DNA of 64,000 nucleotides from NCBI GenBank assembly GCA_963978895.1, contig OZ022244.1, positions 31,947,194 through 32,011,193 on the forward strand, given 5' to 3'. Made by a program: the position numbers and the translations under genes. Below the pieces are notes generated by a model. That model searched no databases, was not told where the DNA came from, and saw only the letters and a list, made by a program, of their open reading frames with translations. Shown here in pieces: positions 31,767 to 45,543 of this stretch. Source of the stretch: Erpobdella octoculata. Lineage: Eukaryota > Annelida > Clitellata > Hirudinida > Erpobdellidae. The stretch's first letter is position 1, and each line of letters starts with the position of its first letter.

Positions 31767-34700
31767 TTATAGTTCAATGGATAGCTTTTCGATGGCTTGA
31801 GAAAGTTGAGTGATCTCTTGGACCATTTCTCCAATCTGAAAAGTAAAATAAAATAATTTTTTAAATTTTTTAAATAAATGCAACATTTTTTTCTCCAACA
31901 AATGATTCCTTTCAGACAAGGTTCAATAATAATAATAAAAACGACAATTTATATAGCGCCATGTGCAGCAGAAGCCGCTTAAATGGCGCTTAAATAAATT
32001 CATACCCTTTCTTTGTTCTGTTCCCTAATGTGCTCGGGTACTTTGGAGGAGTAGTCCTCACTCTGTACGTTCTTCTCCAGGTTCTTCAACTGGGTTTCGA
32101 TCTTGCTTCGCTTCTCTTTCAACTTGTCCGCCTCTTTGCCGAAGTCAATCAAGCCCTGTCGAATAAACGACAAGCAATTGAGATAAACAAAATAATTTAA
32201 TCAATAAACTTAATTAATTAATTACTGCTTAATTAATTAATTACTGCTTAATTAATTAATTAAGGACTTAAAATTAAATAATAAAAAGAATCAGTTAGAT
32301 ATATATATATATATATACAGTCAATTCTGCTTAATTGGGCCACCGGTTAATTGGGGCAGCCGCTTATTTGAGCCAAATCTCAAAGAACAGTAAAGAATAA
32401 TATGCATTGTTTAATTGTATGTGAAATTGGCTTAATTGGGGCTGCTGCTTAATTGGCCAAAAGTCCCGACGTGTCCCAATTAAGCAGAATCGACTGTATA
32501 TATATATTATAAACACATACCTTCAGCATCATGTGTATCTCGCACTTTGTCGAGACAGTTTGAATGACGCAGCCCGACGGAGGCTGAGACGAAGGCAGAA
32601 GGACGGTCACGAAGTTGGAAGACGTCAGTGTTTGAACGAGTCCGACGTGTCTCAGGAGCGTCTGCTGCGAGTCTTCATCGGAGCACTTGATGTAAACTGG
32701 AAAAAAGTAATTTCAATATAATCGTACGTAAATTACGTACGCAGCCGGCGCCTGCAGATTGCGGCTTTCTCGATGCGCGTTCTACAAATGCAAACCCACA
32801 ATACCTTTGTCTTATCAGTAAAACATAAAATCTGGTAACGTCATAAAATTTAATTTAATTGACTCGCTGGAATCGAGTGAAATGTGGAAATAATAAAAAA
32901 AATCAACTAACGATCCGTCTTTTGTTTGGTCAGCTGATAATCGGATCTCATGGAGCGGACGGTGCTGACGGCGTCCATGACGAACTTGATGTCTTGCTCC
33001 AGAGTGATGTCCCGCCATTTAAACTTCAATTACAAATATATAAAAATAATAATATGTATTGTTAATAATAAAAATATTATTTATAATAAATAACAGGAAC
33101 CACCAAGCAAACCCAAATAATCAATCAATCAATCAATTGTTTTGTTGTTCGGGCCGATAGAATATTGTATTCTCCTATAAGTGTCATAAAAAGCGACTGA
33201 AGGGAGGTTCGCAGGAAGGGCATCCAGGTAAAACTTTGCTCCAAATTCCATATGGGTAACAAAACAACAACAACAATCCAAACCTCTTCCGTGTCCGGAT
33301 AGGGACTGACGACAAGACTCGGGGGCTGGTTCTCGGCCCTGGGCGGCAAGCGCTGGTGAAGCTCCTCGCTGATGAAGGGCATGAACGGGTGTAAAATCCT
33401 CAAGCCGACTTCGAGACAGGTGTACAGCACCTGTCGAGTGGTTGCCTTGGAGACCTCTTCCGTCCCGTAGAGAATCGGTTTCGAATGCTCCTGGTAAAGT
33501 CGTTTTTTGTTTCGTCATATTTTTCTCTATTGTTTAATGTTTTTTTTTTACTATCTAGATTATTTTTCTTATTCAATGACATGAAAACACATTTTAAAGC
33601 TCATATTTAATCTTTATTTAATAAATTCGAATATTTAAATAATGATTTAAATACTGATCTAAATATATTATATTATTTAACTATTGATCTGAATGGATTC
33701 TAATATATTTAATAATAGATAAAACAAAACTCCACATAGTTACTTATAGATCTAAATCGATTCTAATATATTTAAATATAAATAAATTAAAATTCCACAT
33801 AGTTACTTATAGATCTAAATCGATTCTAATATATTTAAATATAGATAAATTAAAAGTCCACATAGTTACTTATAGATCTAAATCAATCCTAATATATTTA
33901 AATATAGATAAATTAAAATTCCACATAGTTACTAACGAGATAAACGTCGCACAGCTCGTAAAGCCAGAAGCTGTGGCAAGCCGTCGTAGCCATCTGGAAC
34001 TCGTAAAGTTCGAAAGCTTTGTTGCACTTTTCCACCGCTTCGCACAGCCTGCTTAAAATCCAACGATCCATCGGTGATTCATTGCCTGAAAGCTGGAAAA
34101 TAAGAATATTGTATAATAGTATAAAATAAGAATATTTTAAAATACTATAAAATAAGAATATTGTATAATACTATAAAATAAGAATATTTTAAAATACTAT
34201 AAAATAAGAATATTGTATAATACTATAAAATAAGAATATTTTAAAATACTATAAAATAAGAATATTGTATAATACTATAAACTAAGAATATTATATAATA
34301 CCATAAAATAAGAATATTGTAAAATACTATGAAACTAAATATTGTAAAATCAAAATCTAAAAATTATTATAAGTATTATTATAAGTAATTTAGTTAAAAT
34401 TACTATGAAAGTCAATATAACATTAAACATTATTAGAATAATTTAAATAGTAATAACACAAATAAAAATTATTTTTATTAATTTCAAACCTGCATAGAAG
34501 CCGTCGGCTTGAAGTCCTGCGAGAGATTGGTGAGAACGAATTTCGTGGCATTCCACAGTTTGTTACAGAAGAATCTGTATCCTTGGATCCTCAGAACATC
34601 AAGATTTATATCTCTACCTACGAGTACAAGTACATTTGTAAGTACAATAACATTTACAAGTTCAATACATTTACAAGTACATAAACATTTCCAAACACTA

Positions 34701-35799
34701 TAACATTTGCAAACACTAACATTTCCAAATACTATAACATTTGCAAATACTATAACATTTACAAGTACAATACATTTACAAGTATAATATATTTACAAAT
34801 ACTAACATTTACAAATACTATAACATTTACAAGTACAATAACATTTAAAGTATGATATTTACAAACATAATAGTATTTACAAGTACATGTAAATCTGTAT
34901 GAAAAAACCATCATCATACCTTGAGAGGTGTATGCACAAAGAGCAAATCTTAGAGCATCGGTGCCGCACTCGGGAATACCTTGAGGAAACTGAGCTTTCT
35001 GCAAAGAACAAAAAACTTATTAAATTCAAAAATTCAATAGGAAATTAATCAACTGAAATTAGAGGCCATCATCTTCCAATCTCAGTCCCGAAAGAATATT
35101 ACAATAGAATTAAATAAATAAACCAATTGAATTATATAACATAATCATCGAATAATGGAATTAAATATTACGATAGAATTAAATAACATAATATTACAAT
35201 AGAATTAAATAATAAAATAGAATTAAATGATACAATAGAATTAAATAATACAATACAATTAAATGATAATATAGAATAAAATAATACAATAAAATTAAAT
35301 AATACAATAGAATTAAATAATACAATAGAATTAAATAATACAATAGAATTAATATAATACAATAGAATTAAATAATACAATAGAATTAAATAATACAATA
35401 GAATTAAATAATACAATAGAATTAAATAATACAACAAAATTAAATGACAATATAGAATAAAATAATACAACAAAATTAAATGACAATATAGAATAAAATA
35501 ATACAACAAAATTAAATGACAATATAGAATAAAATTAAATGACAATATAGAATAAAATTAAATAATACAATAGAATTAAATAATACAATAGAATTAATAT
35601 AATGTTAGAATAAATTTTTATAATTTATTAAACAACCTGTCCTTCTTTTGCCTTGTCGACTTCCTTCGGATCCAAGTTTCCATCCAGCAGCTGTTTGTGG
35701 AGAGCCTGAGTGGAAATTTAAATTATATAAATAATCTAATATTAATTTTAATGAAGTTATGGAAATTTAAATGAATATATTTTAAATAATAATAATAAT

Positions 35800-35833
<34 letters not shown>

Positions 35834-35955
35834 TGTATATATATTTTACAGAAATTCAAATGATATAAATAAAAAAAAATTATAAATTAAATTTTTATAA
35901 AAATTTAAATACAGATATATAAATAATAATTTTTAGGAATTTTTGATAATCAGAA

Positions 35956-36004
<49 letters not shown>

Positions 36005-36135
36005 ATAATGTGTAGTTATATATTTTACAGAAATTCAAATGATATAAATAAAAAAAATTATAAATAAAATTTTTATAAAAATTTAAATACAGATATATAA
36101 ATAATAATTTTTAGGAATTTTTTTGATAATCAGAA

Positions 36136-36184
<49 letters not shown>

Positions 36185-36303
36185 TGTAGTTATATATTTT
36201 ACAGAAATTCAAATGATATAAATAAAAAAAATTATAAATTAAATTTAAAAAAAAATTAAATACAGATATATAAATAATAATTTTTAGGAATTTTTGATAA
36301 TCA

Positions 36304-36374
<71 letters not shown>

Positions 36375-36497
36375 TGTAGTTATATATTTTACAGAAATTC
36401 AAATGATATAAATAAAAAAAATTATAAATTAAATTTAAAAAAAAAATTAAATACAGATATATAAATAATAATTTTTAGGAATTTTTGATAATCAGAA

Positions 36498-36537
<40 letters not shown>

Positions 36538-39500
36538 TGTAGTTATATATTTTACAGAAATTCAAATGATATAAATAAAAAAAATTATAAATTAAATTTA
36601 AAAAAAAATTTAAATACAGATATATAAATAATAATTTTTAGGAATTTTTGATAATCAGGTATTTCTCAATGGAAAGAGACATCACCAAAAGTAAGACATA
36701 ACGAGCCAACCTCCAACTGAATGCCGTATATTACGTCCAGAGGGTCGATGACGTTGCCCAACGACTTGCTCATCTTTCTTCCGTACTTGTCCCTGATCAT
36801 TGCGTGCAAGTAGACCTGAGGTGGACATGGGAAAGTATATCAATGAGTGTAAAAGTTCTGATCGTCATTTAATTATCGTATCAATTATTTATTTATTCGT
36901 CTATTTATTAATTAAATTATTAATTTAAATTAATTGTTAGTACAAATAATAAATAAAATGATATAAACACAAATAAAAGCATTACCCAATAATAAAAATA
37001 ATTATAACAAATGAAATAACATGAATTTTTTTTAGCAAATCAGAAATATAAAATCTGATTTCTTACCTCCTTAAAGGGCAGTTTCCCGAGAAGTTGGATG
37101 CCGAGCATGACCATCCTTGCGACCCAGAAGAAGAGGATGTCGTGACCCGTCTCCAGGAGGGAGCCGGGATAAAAGAAATCCAAGTCTTCCGACTGAAAAT
37201 GACAAAAACGAAAATAAAAACTCGAAAGATTTTACTGTTTATACTCCATTCAATCTCATCCACGCGGTGCACCGATGCATATCCGTAGGAACCACTCGCT
37301 GAGGCTGTCCTCCCGTACGCACCCGTTGATAACTGCATAGTTTAAATTCTCGCGGGAAAATGTGAATGAATGAATTTATTTATATAGCGCCAGATAAAGT
37401 CAGAGGCGCTTACGAAGGTTCCTTTGGAATCGGAAACTTTGAAGAACACGCTATTTACATAGACATGAGTTAACCCTAGATAAAGCTGAGTACATGTCAG
37501 TTAGTGAGTTAGATTACTGTTTCTCTTCCCATTTTAACGAACCTTATCCGGCCACCCGAGTACGGAGAACGGGAAGAGACCGGAAGAGAACCAGGTGTCG
37601 AGTACATCCTCGTCTCTCTTCAGCGAGATCATCGATTCGTCGACCTTGAACCTGAAAGCGGCCTTCTTCTTCGCCTCTTCTTCGGACAAGGCGCTGACCC
37701 AATATCTTTTGTCCAGCTCCTGCGATTTCGCAAAATCGTCTTTAACTTTAGAGTTCGACTAAAAATTAGTGCAAAAAAAAATTAATAAGGCCATCAAATA
37801 GTTAGATTAATGATTATCAACTATCTTATGGAATTTTAATAATAAAATCGTGCTTGTATATTTTAAATTATCAAAATGATTTCTATGAAACAAACTAGAA
37901 TTACCGATAAACCGATGAATGGAATTGCCGATATTTGTGGCGAAAAAATATAAATAGATGATGAAGAATGAGATTGAGATAAGACCCCTGGCGTGATTTG
38001 GTTAAAAGAACAGGCTAAGTCACAAAAGCCCTAGAAAGCACGGGCCGAGGGAGGGGATGTGCTGCGCCTGTGCAACACGCAGAATTCTAGTCGAGATATC
38101 GTTGAATTGAAAATCGACTTTCAAGGGGCATCTCGATAGTTCGTGCGATTAAATAGAAAGTGAAAAGAAAATCTAATGACAAATTATTAAAAAATCTACT
38201 GAAAATTATTAAAATAGAACGAGCAAAACAACAAACATCTCCCGGTGCCACGTATGGGTCGTTGACGGTCACGAAGTAGGCAGGGACCTGGTGACCCCAC
38301 CACAGCTGTCTCGATATGCACCAATCTCTTTGAAAAGAATAAAAATTAAATCAACATTTGTTATACGAGAAAATAATTATTATTACTATTGTTAAAAAAA
38401 ATATGAAATTCAGGCATCATGGTTTAAGTCTGCCCCCCCCCCCCGCCCCGCGAGAGAACTGGGTGGAGAAAGCGAACACGACACAGTGTATACGAATTCT
38501 GATTCATTCCACACTCTCACGGTAGCGTGTACTCTCCGTTCGACGCTCACGCAAGCTACCAATAATCGACTAATAATACCATTTCCGTCTCGGACGTCGT
38601 ACGAACCTGCAGTTGTCCAGCCACTGGAACCAAGTTTTCTCGAACGTATTCGGGATGATTTTCAACTCTCCGGTCTTTACTGCCTGTTGCGAGAATTTCG
38701 ATTTAAAAGCGAATTAAATTTCATATGGAAAAATCCACAATTTAGCCTGCGTATAATGAAATAAAAAAAAAAACCGACCTAGCTTTGTAAAAAAAAAAAA
38801 ACTTTAGCATCATTATCCTAATCATCTTTTGCGAAATTTAGAATATATACGAAAAACCCGAACTAGGTTTCATTCGGTAAAATACGATACCGAGTGAAAA
38901 ATGAAACTTTAAAAATCAACTCACGTCGACGGCTTTCCTCGCCATTTCAGTGCAGTCGACATACCACTGCGGCTTCAGCAGTGGTTCGATGATGTCCTTC
39001 GATCGGCTGCAAATCAAAAAAGGAGACGAATATAACTATTCGCGACAACGTTGCGAGGATGAACATATGAAATGCATGTGTTGTTGTTGTTGTTTATTTA
39101 AGTCCTTGTCTATTTTTTTCAGCGTTTAGTGCCAAAATGCGCATTTATATTATATTTATTTATTTATATATATTATACAAATATAATGAATGTTTGTGGT
39201 TGTTACGGTGTCTTTGTTCATGATAAGCTGTATCGATAATTACGCTGTTTACTACAACGATACCAAGATAAACAATGTTTAACTGATATATGACAATTAA
39301 CTGGAATATGATAATGAGCTAATAATAACTTTGATAATGAGCTAATAATAACTATGATGAGCTAATAATAACTATGATAATGAGCTAATAATAACTATGG
39401 TAATGAGCTAATAATTATAATGAGCTAATCTAATTATTATAGTGGGCTTATCTAATTATGATAAAGAGCTAATCGAATTATGATAATAAGCTATCCTAAT

Positions 39501-42500
39501 TATGATAATGAGCTTATAATAATTACAATAATGAGCTAATCTAATTATGATAATGAATGTTTATTTATTATAATGAGCCGACCTGCAGACCGGAACGACC
39601 ATGGGATTGTCCTTACATTCTCGGAATAGGTTCTTCTCTTTCAGAGCCTCGATGACTGCCTTGCGAGCGTCGAACCTTTTCATGCCCTGGATAAATCGAC
39701 GCAAACGAAGATATAAAAATAAACTCACGAGGTCGCTGACGCGTTCGTTACGCATAAAAAAAATCAAATCAAATCAGATTTATTTAACGCCAATGTCGTA
39801 AACGAATCTGAGGCGGGTGAACGTGAGATGAGCTGACTAATTTAACTGGAAAAGATGAGTTTCTAAAGTACGTTTAAAGAGCGAGAGAGACGAAGCAGAT
39901 TCGATACGGGAAGGAAGCGAGTTCCAAACCAGTGCAGCTGCAGCACGGAAAGCTCGCGCACCAAACTTAGTGTGCTAAAATTGGGGTTAAAATTCCAGAA
40001 GTCAGATAAAAAGTCGAAATTAGACGAAGCTCAACGCATGCCACACGCCGAAGCGCCGCCATCTTTCTTTACATGAGTGCCAGCGTGTCGTAAAACCGCT
40101 GCGTTTGTCACGGCGTAAAGGTTCCGCACGCGTGGAAAGTATGCTCGTTGCGATCGCCAAACAATCTGCAGAAACACTCACGGAGAATCGTCCGCAGTTG
40201 TCGTTGAGCAGTCCGTTGTCTTGCATGATGTTGATGAACTCAAGGTCGTGTCGCTTCCCGCACTCGTAGTCGTTGTGGTCGTGGGCGGGCGTGATTTTCA
40301 CGGCACCTGCGCGTAATTATATTATTATTATTATTAACTTCTGTTACGAATAGATTATTATAAGTGGGTTGGGTTTTCCCAAAGTTCAAGGCCACCACTT
40401 TTTATCCTGTGCGTGTTCTTCTGCTAAGAATTCATCTTAATTACATCAAAATTTAAAAAAAATAAATAAAGCTGTATTTATTATATAATTTCAGATCCTA
40501 TTGTGAAACATTAAACATGAACACCATCGCCATTACAATCTATCATTATCACCACCACCTGACATCAACATCATCATCTCCCACAATCATTATCATCACT
40601 AGCTAAACATCATCATCTCCAACAATCATTATCATAACTAGCTACACCATCATCATCATGACATTACCTGTTCCAAATTCAATGTCAACCATTTCGTCGA
40701 AAATGACGGGCAGCAGGCGATCGAGGAACGGATGAACGCAGAACTTCCCCTTCAGGTGCTTGTACCTCGGATCTTCCGGGTGGACCGCGACGGCCGTGTC
40801 GCCGAGCATCGTTTCTACGCGAGTCGTTGCCACGACGATTTCCTCGTCTGCAAATAATAAATTAGTCGTAATAATTATTAAATAGATCATGATTATTGTA
40901 AATTAAATTAAAATTATTAAATAGTTCATGATTGCTATAATTATTAAATAGTTCTAAATTGTTATAAATTAAATTAAAATTATTAAATAGTTCATGATTG
41001 CTATAATTATTAAATAGTTCTAAATTGTTATAAATTAAATTAAAATTATTAAATAATTCATGATCGTTATAAATTAAATTAAAATTATTTAATAGTTCAT
41101 AATTGTTATAAATTAAATTAAAATTATTAAACAGTTCATAATTGTTATAAATTAAAGTTCATAAATATCATTAAATAATTCCTAATTTTTTCATCAAGTA
41201 GTTAATAATTTATGATTATTATAACTCCTTGGAGCAACCAGAAAGAAGGATTGAAAGCCAGAAAAAAAAACAAACCTGAATCTTTAATAGGATAGGCGAA
41301 CGAAACGAGAACTCCGAATTCCACTTTCTCCGAGTAGTTCGGAACGGGAAGAAAAGTACTTCCCGTCAGTTCTTTCTTGTCGACCTTAAATTTAGTTGGA
41401 AACGAAAAATGATTCGTTTGCCGAAAATACGACATAAATCTCTTTATACTATTTAATTCATCAAAAATGATAAAAAGAAATGTTTTACATTTTTAGAATA
41501 AGCCATCGCAGCGGGGCTAAAGTCCGCACACACTTGTCGTATTGCACGGTTTCACTACCTGCTTGTATGCAACGTCCAGAAACCAACTAGGCTCAATTTT
41601 GTTGCCACAGCCCCAGACGCAAGCTCTAACAAAAAAACCTAGCTCCAGATGCAAGATGGGCCAAAAATCTACCTTAAAACCTTATTGTAGCACATTCGAT
41701 TTTTAGCGTGATATAGTAAAAAAAAAAAACAAAACTAACCTCGATGTCGGATATGGCGGAATTGAGACTGCACGACCAGTTGACCAGCCTGTTGCTCCTG
41801 TAGATGACGTTCTGCTCATGCAGCCTCACGAATGCCTCTTCGACCGATTTACAGAGTTTCTAAGTGAAGAAAGAGAAAATCACACAAAAAATGAGAAATG
41901 CTGTTAGTGATGATGTTAGGTTTTATATAAATATAAAATCATATTTAAAATAAATAACCCTAAGTAGAAACTTAATTATGAAAAAAAGAGTTTTTGTCAA
42001 ATATAGTTGAAAATATATTTTGAAAAATCCAATAAAATAATGAACCAACGGGATCCATGGTGAAGCAAGCTCTCTCCCAATCGTAACTTCCTCCGAGTTT
42101 CTTCAACTGGTGGTATATCCTGTCGCCTTTCCTGTAAATTATCGCGTCGCTTAGTAACAATCTAGAGACGAACTCATATAATAATTTATTTCAAACTAAT
42201 TTCTATATTAAATCAATACGATAAATGAAAAATAAAATAAAAATAAATGAAAAAAATAAATCTTTAAACAAATTTCTAAATTATCATAAATAATGATAAT
42301 AAATTAATATATTAAATTAATACAATCAATGATTAATTAAAAAAATAAATCGTTAAACTAATTTCAAAATTATCATAAATAATGATAATAAATTAATATA
42401 CTAAATTAATACGATCGATTATTAAATGAAATAAATAAATCGTTAAACTAATTTCAAAATTATCATAAAGAATGATAACAAATTAATATATTAAATGAAT

Positions 42501-45500
42501 ACGATCGATTATTAAATGAAAAAAATAAATAAATCGTTAAACTAATTTCAAAATTATCATAAATAATGATAAGAAAATAATATACTAAATTAATACGATC
42601 GATTATTAAATGAAATAAATAAATCTTTAAACTAATTTCTAAATTATCATAAATAATGATAACAAATTAATATATTAAATTAATACGATCATCGATTAAT
42701 GATTAATTAAAAAAATAAATCGTTAAACTAATTTCAAAATTATCATAAAGAATGATAATAAATTAATATATTAAATCAATACGATCGATTATTAAATGAA
42801 AAAAAATAAATAAATCGTTAAACTAATTTCAAAATTATCATAAAGAATGATAATAAATTAAAATATTAAATTAATACGATCGATTATTAAATGAAAAAAA
42901 AATAAATCGTTAAACTAATTTCAAAATCATCATAAAGAATGATAATAAATTAATATATTAAATCAATACGATCGATTATTAAATGAAAAAAAATAAATCG
43001 TTAAACTAATTTCAAAATCATCATAAAGAATGATAATAAATTAATATATTAAATCAATACGATCGATTATTAAATGAAAAAAAATAAATCATTAAACTAA
43101 TTTCTAAATTATCATAAATAATGATAATAAATTAATATATTAAATTAATAAATGAAAAAAATAAATAAATCGTCATCATCTAAAAACTTACTCGTTCTTC
43201 CACTTCCAGATTTCGTCTACGAACGCCTGTCGTCCGAGGTCGTGTCGCGTCTTCTTCTCCTCTTTCCACAGCTTCTTCTCGACGATGACTTGTGTCGCGA
43301 TGCCGGCGTGGTCGCAGCCCGGATTCCACAGGACGGTCTTTCCTTTCATTCTGTGCCTGGTCGACGAGAAATCTCGTTTATTTATGAATTGGAAATAAAG
43401 TCATTTTATTTATAAATTGGAAATAAAATCGTTTTATTTATGAATTGGAAATAAAGTCGTTTTATTTATAAATTGGAAATAAAATCGTTTTATTTATGAA
43501 TTGGAAATAAAATCGTTTTATTTATAAATTGGAAATAAAATCGTTTTATTTATGAATTGGAAATAAAGTCGTTTTATTTATGAATTGGAAATAAAGTCGT
43601 TTTATTTATAAATTGGAAATAAAATCGTTTTATTTATGAATTATACATTATTTTCACATATAATTATCACTCATAAAAAAAGAAGAGAAACACAACTAAT
43701 TTTTATAAAGATCTATTTACAACTAGCATCAAAGCCTGTCGTCACACGACAGGCGTAAAAAGAAATAAAAACTATTAAAAACAAAAATGTTAAAATTTGA
43801 GAATTAATTTTTTCCAAATCAGCCAGTTCTATCAAAATCGTATCGCTTTGCAGACAGACAAAGTTAGCAGATTATACAAGTAGTTTATAGGTATACTAGA
43901 GGTAGCCCATCAAAAATGACAGAACTTTATAAATCTAATTATATATTATTTTTTGATTGCAGCGCCACCTCTTTTGATCTTTAAGACTTAAAGTGTACAA
44001 TTGCGTATTAACTTGTATTACACGCCTGTGTGCACACTAATTTTAGCAACTGCTGACTGCTGACCACCAAGGCCGCCACGTTATGCAAAATTGCTAACAC
44101 ACATACAGACATAGGAAATTATGAATGTTGATATCCTACGTGTATAGGAAATCAACAAGAGTTTTTGCTTTCCGAGACTAACCATCTAGTGATAGCATCC
44201 TGGATGGAGTTCGTAAGTGCATGACCCAAGTGGAGAGATCCCGTCACGTTCGGAGGAGGAATGACCATCATGAACTTACCTTTCGGGTTCGGTTCCGTGG
44301 CCGACGTTCTCTGGAAATTAAAAGTGAACTTATTATTATTGACTTCTCGGTTGTGGATATCATCATCATCATCATCCATTTTAAGACATCCCATTTCCAT
44401 GCCAAGCTATTTTTATAAACCATTCTTGGCATGACAACCAATTCGCCATTTTTCACTAGCCTGCGAACATAAAATGTAAATCCGACAATTATTTCAAGCA
44501 CGCCATTGCCTGCAATACATCCCACTTTTTTGCGGAATAATCCCAGCGAAACTCGACGCAAAGCATTCGACAGAATCATGAAAAAATAGGCAAAGAGAAT
44601 GAATCTAACTCCGTAATCCGGTTTGAAGAAACCGGACTTTTCCCACCATGCGTACCAGGCTGCCTCCACGTACTGCGGACTGTATGAATCCGGCATCGGA
44701 CCGCTTACATCTGAAAAGAGTACAAATATATCATCAGATTGAAAACAAATGAGTAAACTTTTTTTCAGCAATCGATACTGCAACAAACTTTTGATTACCT
44801 TTTTTCTCGCCAGGAGCGGTATCCTTATCGTAGGTAAACGACACTTTGTCCTTGACCTTCTTCTCCTTGTTCGTCTGAAATTGAAATAAAAAATTGTATT
44901 AAATTTGAATATATTTCAATTAAATCTTGCAGCACAAAATATTTTCAAAGATATAGAATCGTTAAAACATCACTGTTCTTTAGTAAACTTTAAACATACT
45001 ACTGAAAGGATACATATATTTACATTATAAACAATATGGATATTTACCTGATAAACAATACGGAAATTTACATCATTAACAATGGGGGTTTTTACAAAAT
45101 ACAGTGGCAGTGGTTATTTACTCTAATAGCTATATTTTTAAATCAACAGGAATAAAATCCTCACAACAAATAAATAATAAAATATCTACTGATTCCTACG
45201 TTATCTAGCAGCTTAGCTGTAAACATTAACAATTTAAACCATAAAAACATCTAAAACTTTTACACTACACAAAATCAACAAACAACTACACCACAAACTG
45301 CAACTTCTAATAAAACTATATAAGACAACAAGACAGTATACGAAATAAACTCTATAAATATATGAGCAGCACCGACTCACATACCGATTCATTCTCTGGA
45401 CCTTTGTTGAAATTAATTTTTGAGTTTTTAGCTTCAAACTTTGCCTTTTTTTCTAATTTCTTCGCATCTTTCGCCAGCTGCTTGGCAGTTTTAACTGGCT

Positions 45501-45543
45501 CACAATTTCCATTTTCAACGCAAGTTTTTTCGGCTTCTGACAT
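31767..45543 (-). CDS. VARS: Valyl-tRNA synthetase, cytosolic type
   Basis: 26 exons, minus strand: 45385-45543, 44799-44874, 44610-44710, 44183-44310, 43192-43356, 42050-42131, 41740-41859, 41276-41384, 40668-40847, 40182-40306, 39583-39686, 38925-39006, 38607-38683, 38237-38327, 37543-37758, 37067-37192, 36711-36815, 35637-35705, 34920-34998, 34490-34617, 33937-34092, 33284-33490, 32912-33023, 32521-32696, 32006-32155 and 31767-31835. Total 3192 nt (1063 aa), all phases consistent. It charges tRNA-Val. Residues 1-80 are a Lys-rich lead. The class I HIGH motif is HLGH at 139-142 (within [15 protein letters not shown]) and KMSKS is at 661-665. The CP1 editing domain shows [11 protein letters not shown] and [22 protein letters not shown] and [13 protein letters not shown] are also present. 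The C-terminal about 72 residues form a coiled coil ending KLSIEL. There is no N-terminal GST-like domain, unlike vertebrate VARS1. No frame break was found. Confidence 0.96.
31922..31998 (-). repeat. Short hairpin repeat, copy 2, at a VARS splice donor
   Basis: On the minus strand it reads ttatttaagcgccatttaag, cggcttctgctgcac, atggcgctatataaattgtc, then gtttttattattattatt. AGCGCCAT pairs perfectly with ATGGCGCT. It begins only a few bases after the donor of the exon at 32006-32155 (GTATGAAT). Confidence 0.75.
32318..32496. mobile_element. Tigger/pogo-type MITE
   Basis: 179 bp between TA dinucleotides (32316-32317 and 32497-32498). The inverted ends are 22 bp with one mismatch: CAGTCAATTCTGCTTAATTG on the left and AATTAAGCAGAATCGACTG on the right. 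TA target duplication and CAGT ends are typical of the Tc1/mariner-pogo superfamily. The interior repeats the terminal motif (ggcttaattggggctgctgc). It lies in a VARS intron. Confidence 0.75.
33655..33932. repeat. Tandem repeat, unit about 63 bp, VARS intron
   Basis: About four copies of a unit containing agttacttatagatctaaat and cgattctaatatatttaaat. Confidence 0.8.
34102..34345. repeat. Tandem repeat, unit about 26 bp, VARS intron
   Basis: About nine copies of actataaaataagaatattg followed by tataat or ttaaaat. Confidence 0.85.
34620..34885. repeat. Tandem repeat around acatttacaaatacta, VARS intron
   Basis: Short irregular units of acatttacaagtacaata and acatttacaaatactata. Confidence 0.8.
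35168..35605. repeat. Tandem repeat aatacaatagaattaaat, VARS intron
   Basis: Some 20 copies of an 18-bp unit with variants such as acaaaattaaatgacaatat. The long open frame on the minus strand (LILLYYL repeats) is an artefact. Confidence 0.9.
35756..36656. repeat. Composite tandem array, unit 163-190 bp, VARS intron
   Basis: Five copies of a compound unit: a (taa)n tract of varying length, then gtgtagttatatattttaca, gaaattcaaatgatataaat, an A/T tract, and aataatttttaggaattttt plus gataatcag. Unit starts are near 35832, 36010, 36184, 36374 and 36537. The unit contains ttttacag and tttttag, which resemble splice acceptors, just before exon 35637-35705 in transcript order on the other strand. 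Confidence 0.9.
37370..37470 (-). repeat. SINE-tail fragment in VARS intron
   Basis: Contains tttatttatatagcgccaga and gtcagaggcgcttacgaagg, related to but not identical with the 68-bp hairpin repeat. The palindromic AGCGCC/GGCGCT core is kept. Confidence 0.45.
39290..39572. repeat. Tandem repeat aatgagctaataataactatgat, VARS intron
   Basis: About ten to twelve imperfect 22-26 bp units. Confidence 0.85.
39765..39995. repeat. Dispersed repeat (SINE-like), VARS intron
   Basis: GC-richer than its surroundings, with agatgagtttctaaagtacg, agattcgatacgggaagg and gttccaaaccagtgcagctg. Repeats of this type, with phrases like 'gatgagtttttaaa' and 'ttccaa/cagcagcacgraaagctcg', are common in marine invertebrate genomes. 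No ORF. Confidence 0.45.
40890..41165. repeat. Tandem repeat around attaaatagttcatgattg, VARS intron
   Basis: Units of 35-60 bp built from attattaaatagttcatgat and ttgttataaattaaattaaa. Confidence 0.85.
42188..43175. repeat. Tandem array, unit about 85-92 bp, VARS intron
   Basis: About eleven copies of a unit with ataaatcgttaaactaattt, caaaattatcataaagaatg, ataataaattaatatattaa and cgatcgattattaaatgaaa. It fills nearly the whole intron between exons 43192-43356 and 42050-42131. Confidence 0.92.
43376..43640. repeat. 28-bp tandem repeat, VARS intron
   Basis: About nine copies of gttttatttatgaattggaa plus ataaaatc, alternating tatg and tata variants. It starts within 20 bp of the exon 43192-43356 acceptor. 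Confidence 0.92.

Noticed and set aside
32521..32696. Apparent frameshift in a VARS exon
   Set aside because: An initial misreading of one base. With the correct sequence the exon is 176 nt and the frame is open throughout.
33125..33518. Plus-length open frames overlapping VARS exon 33284-33490
   Set aside because: One is the true exon frame running into introns; the other is its shadow.
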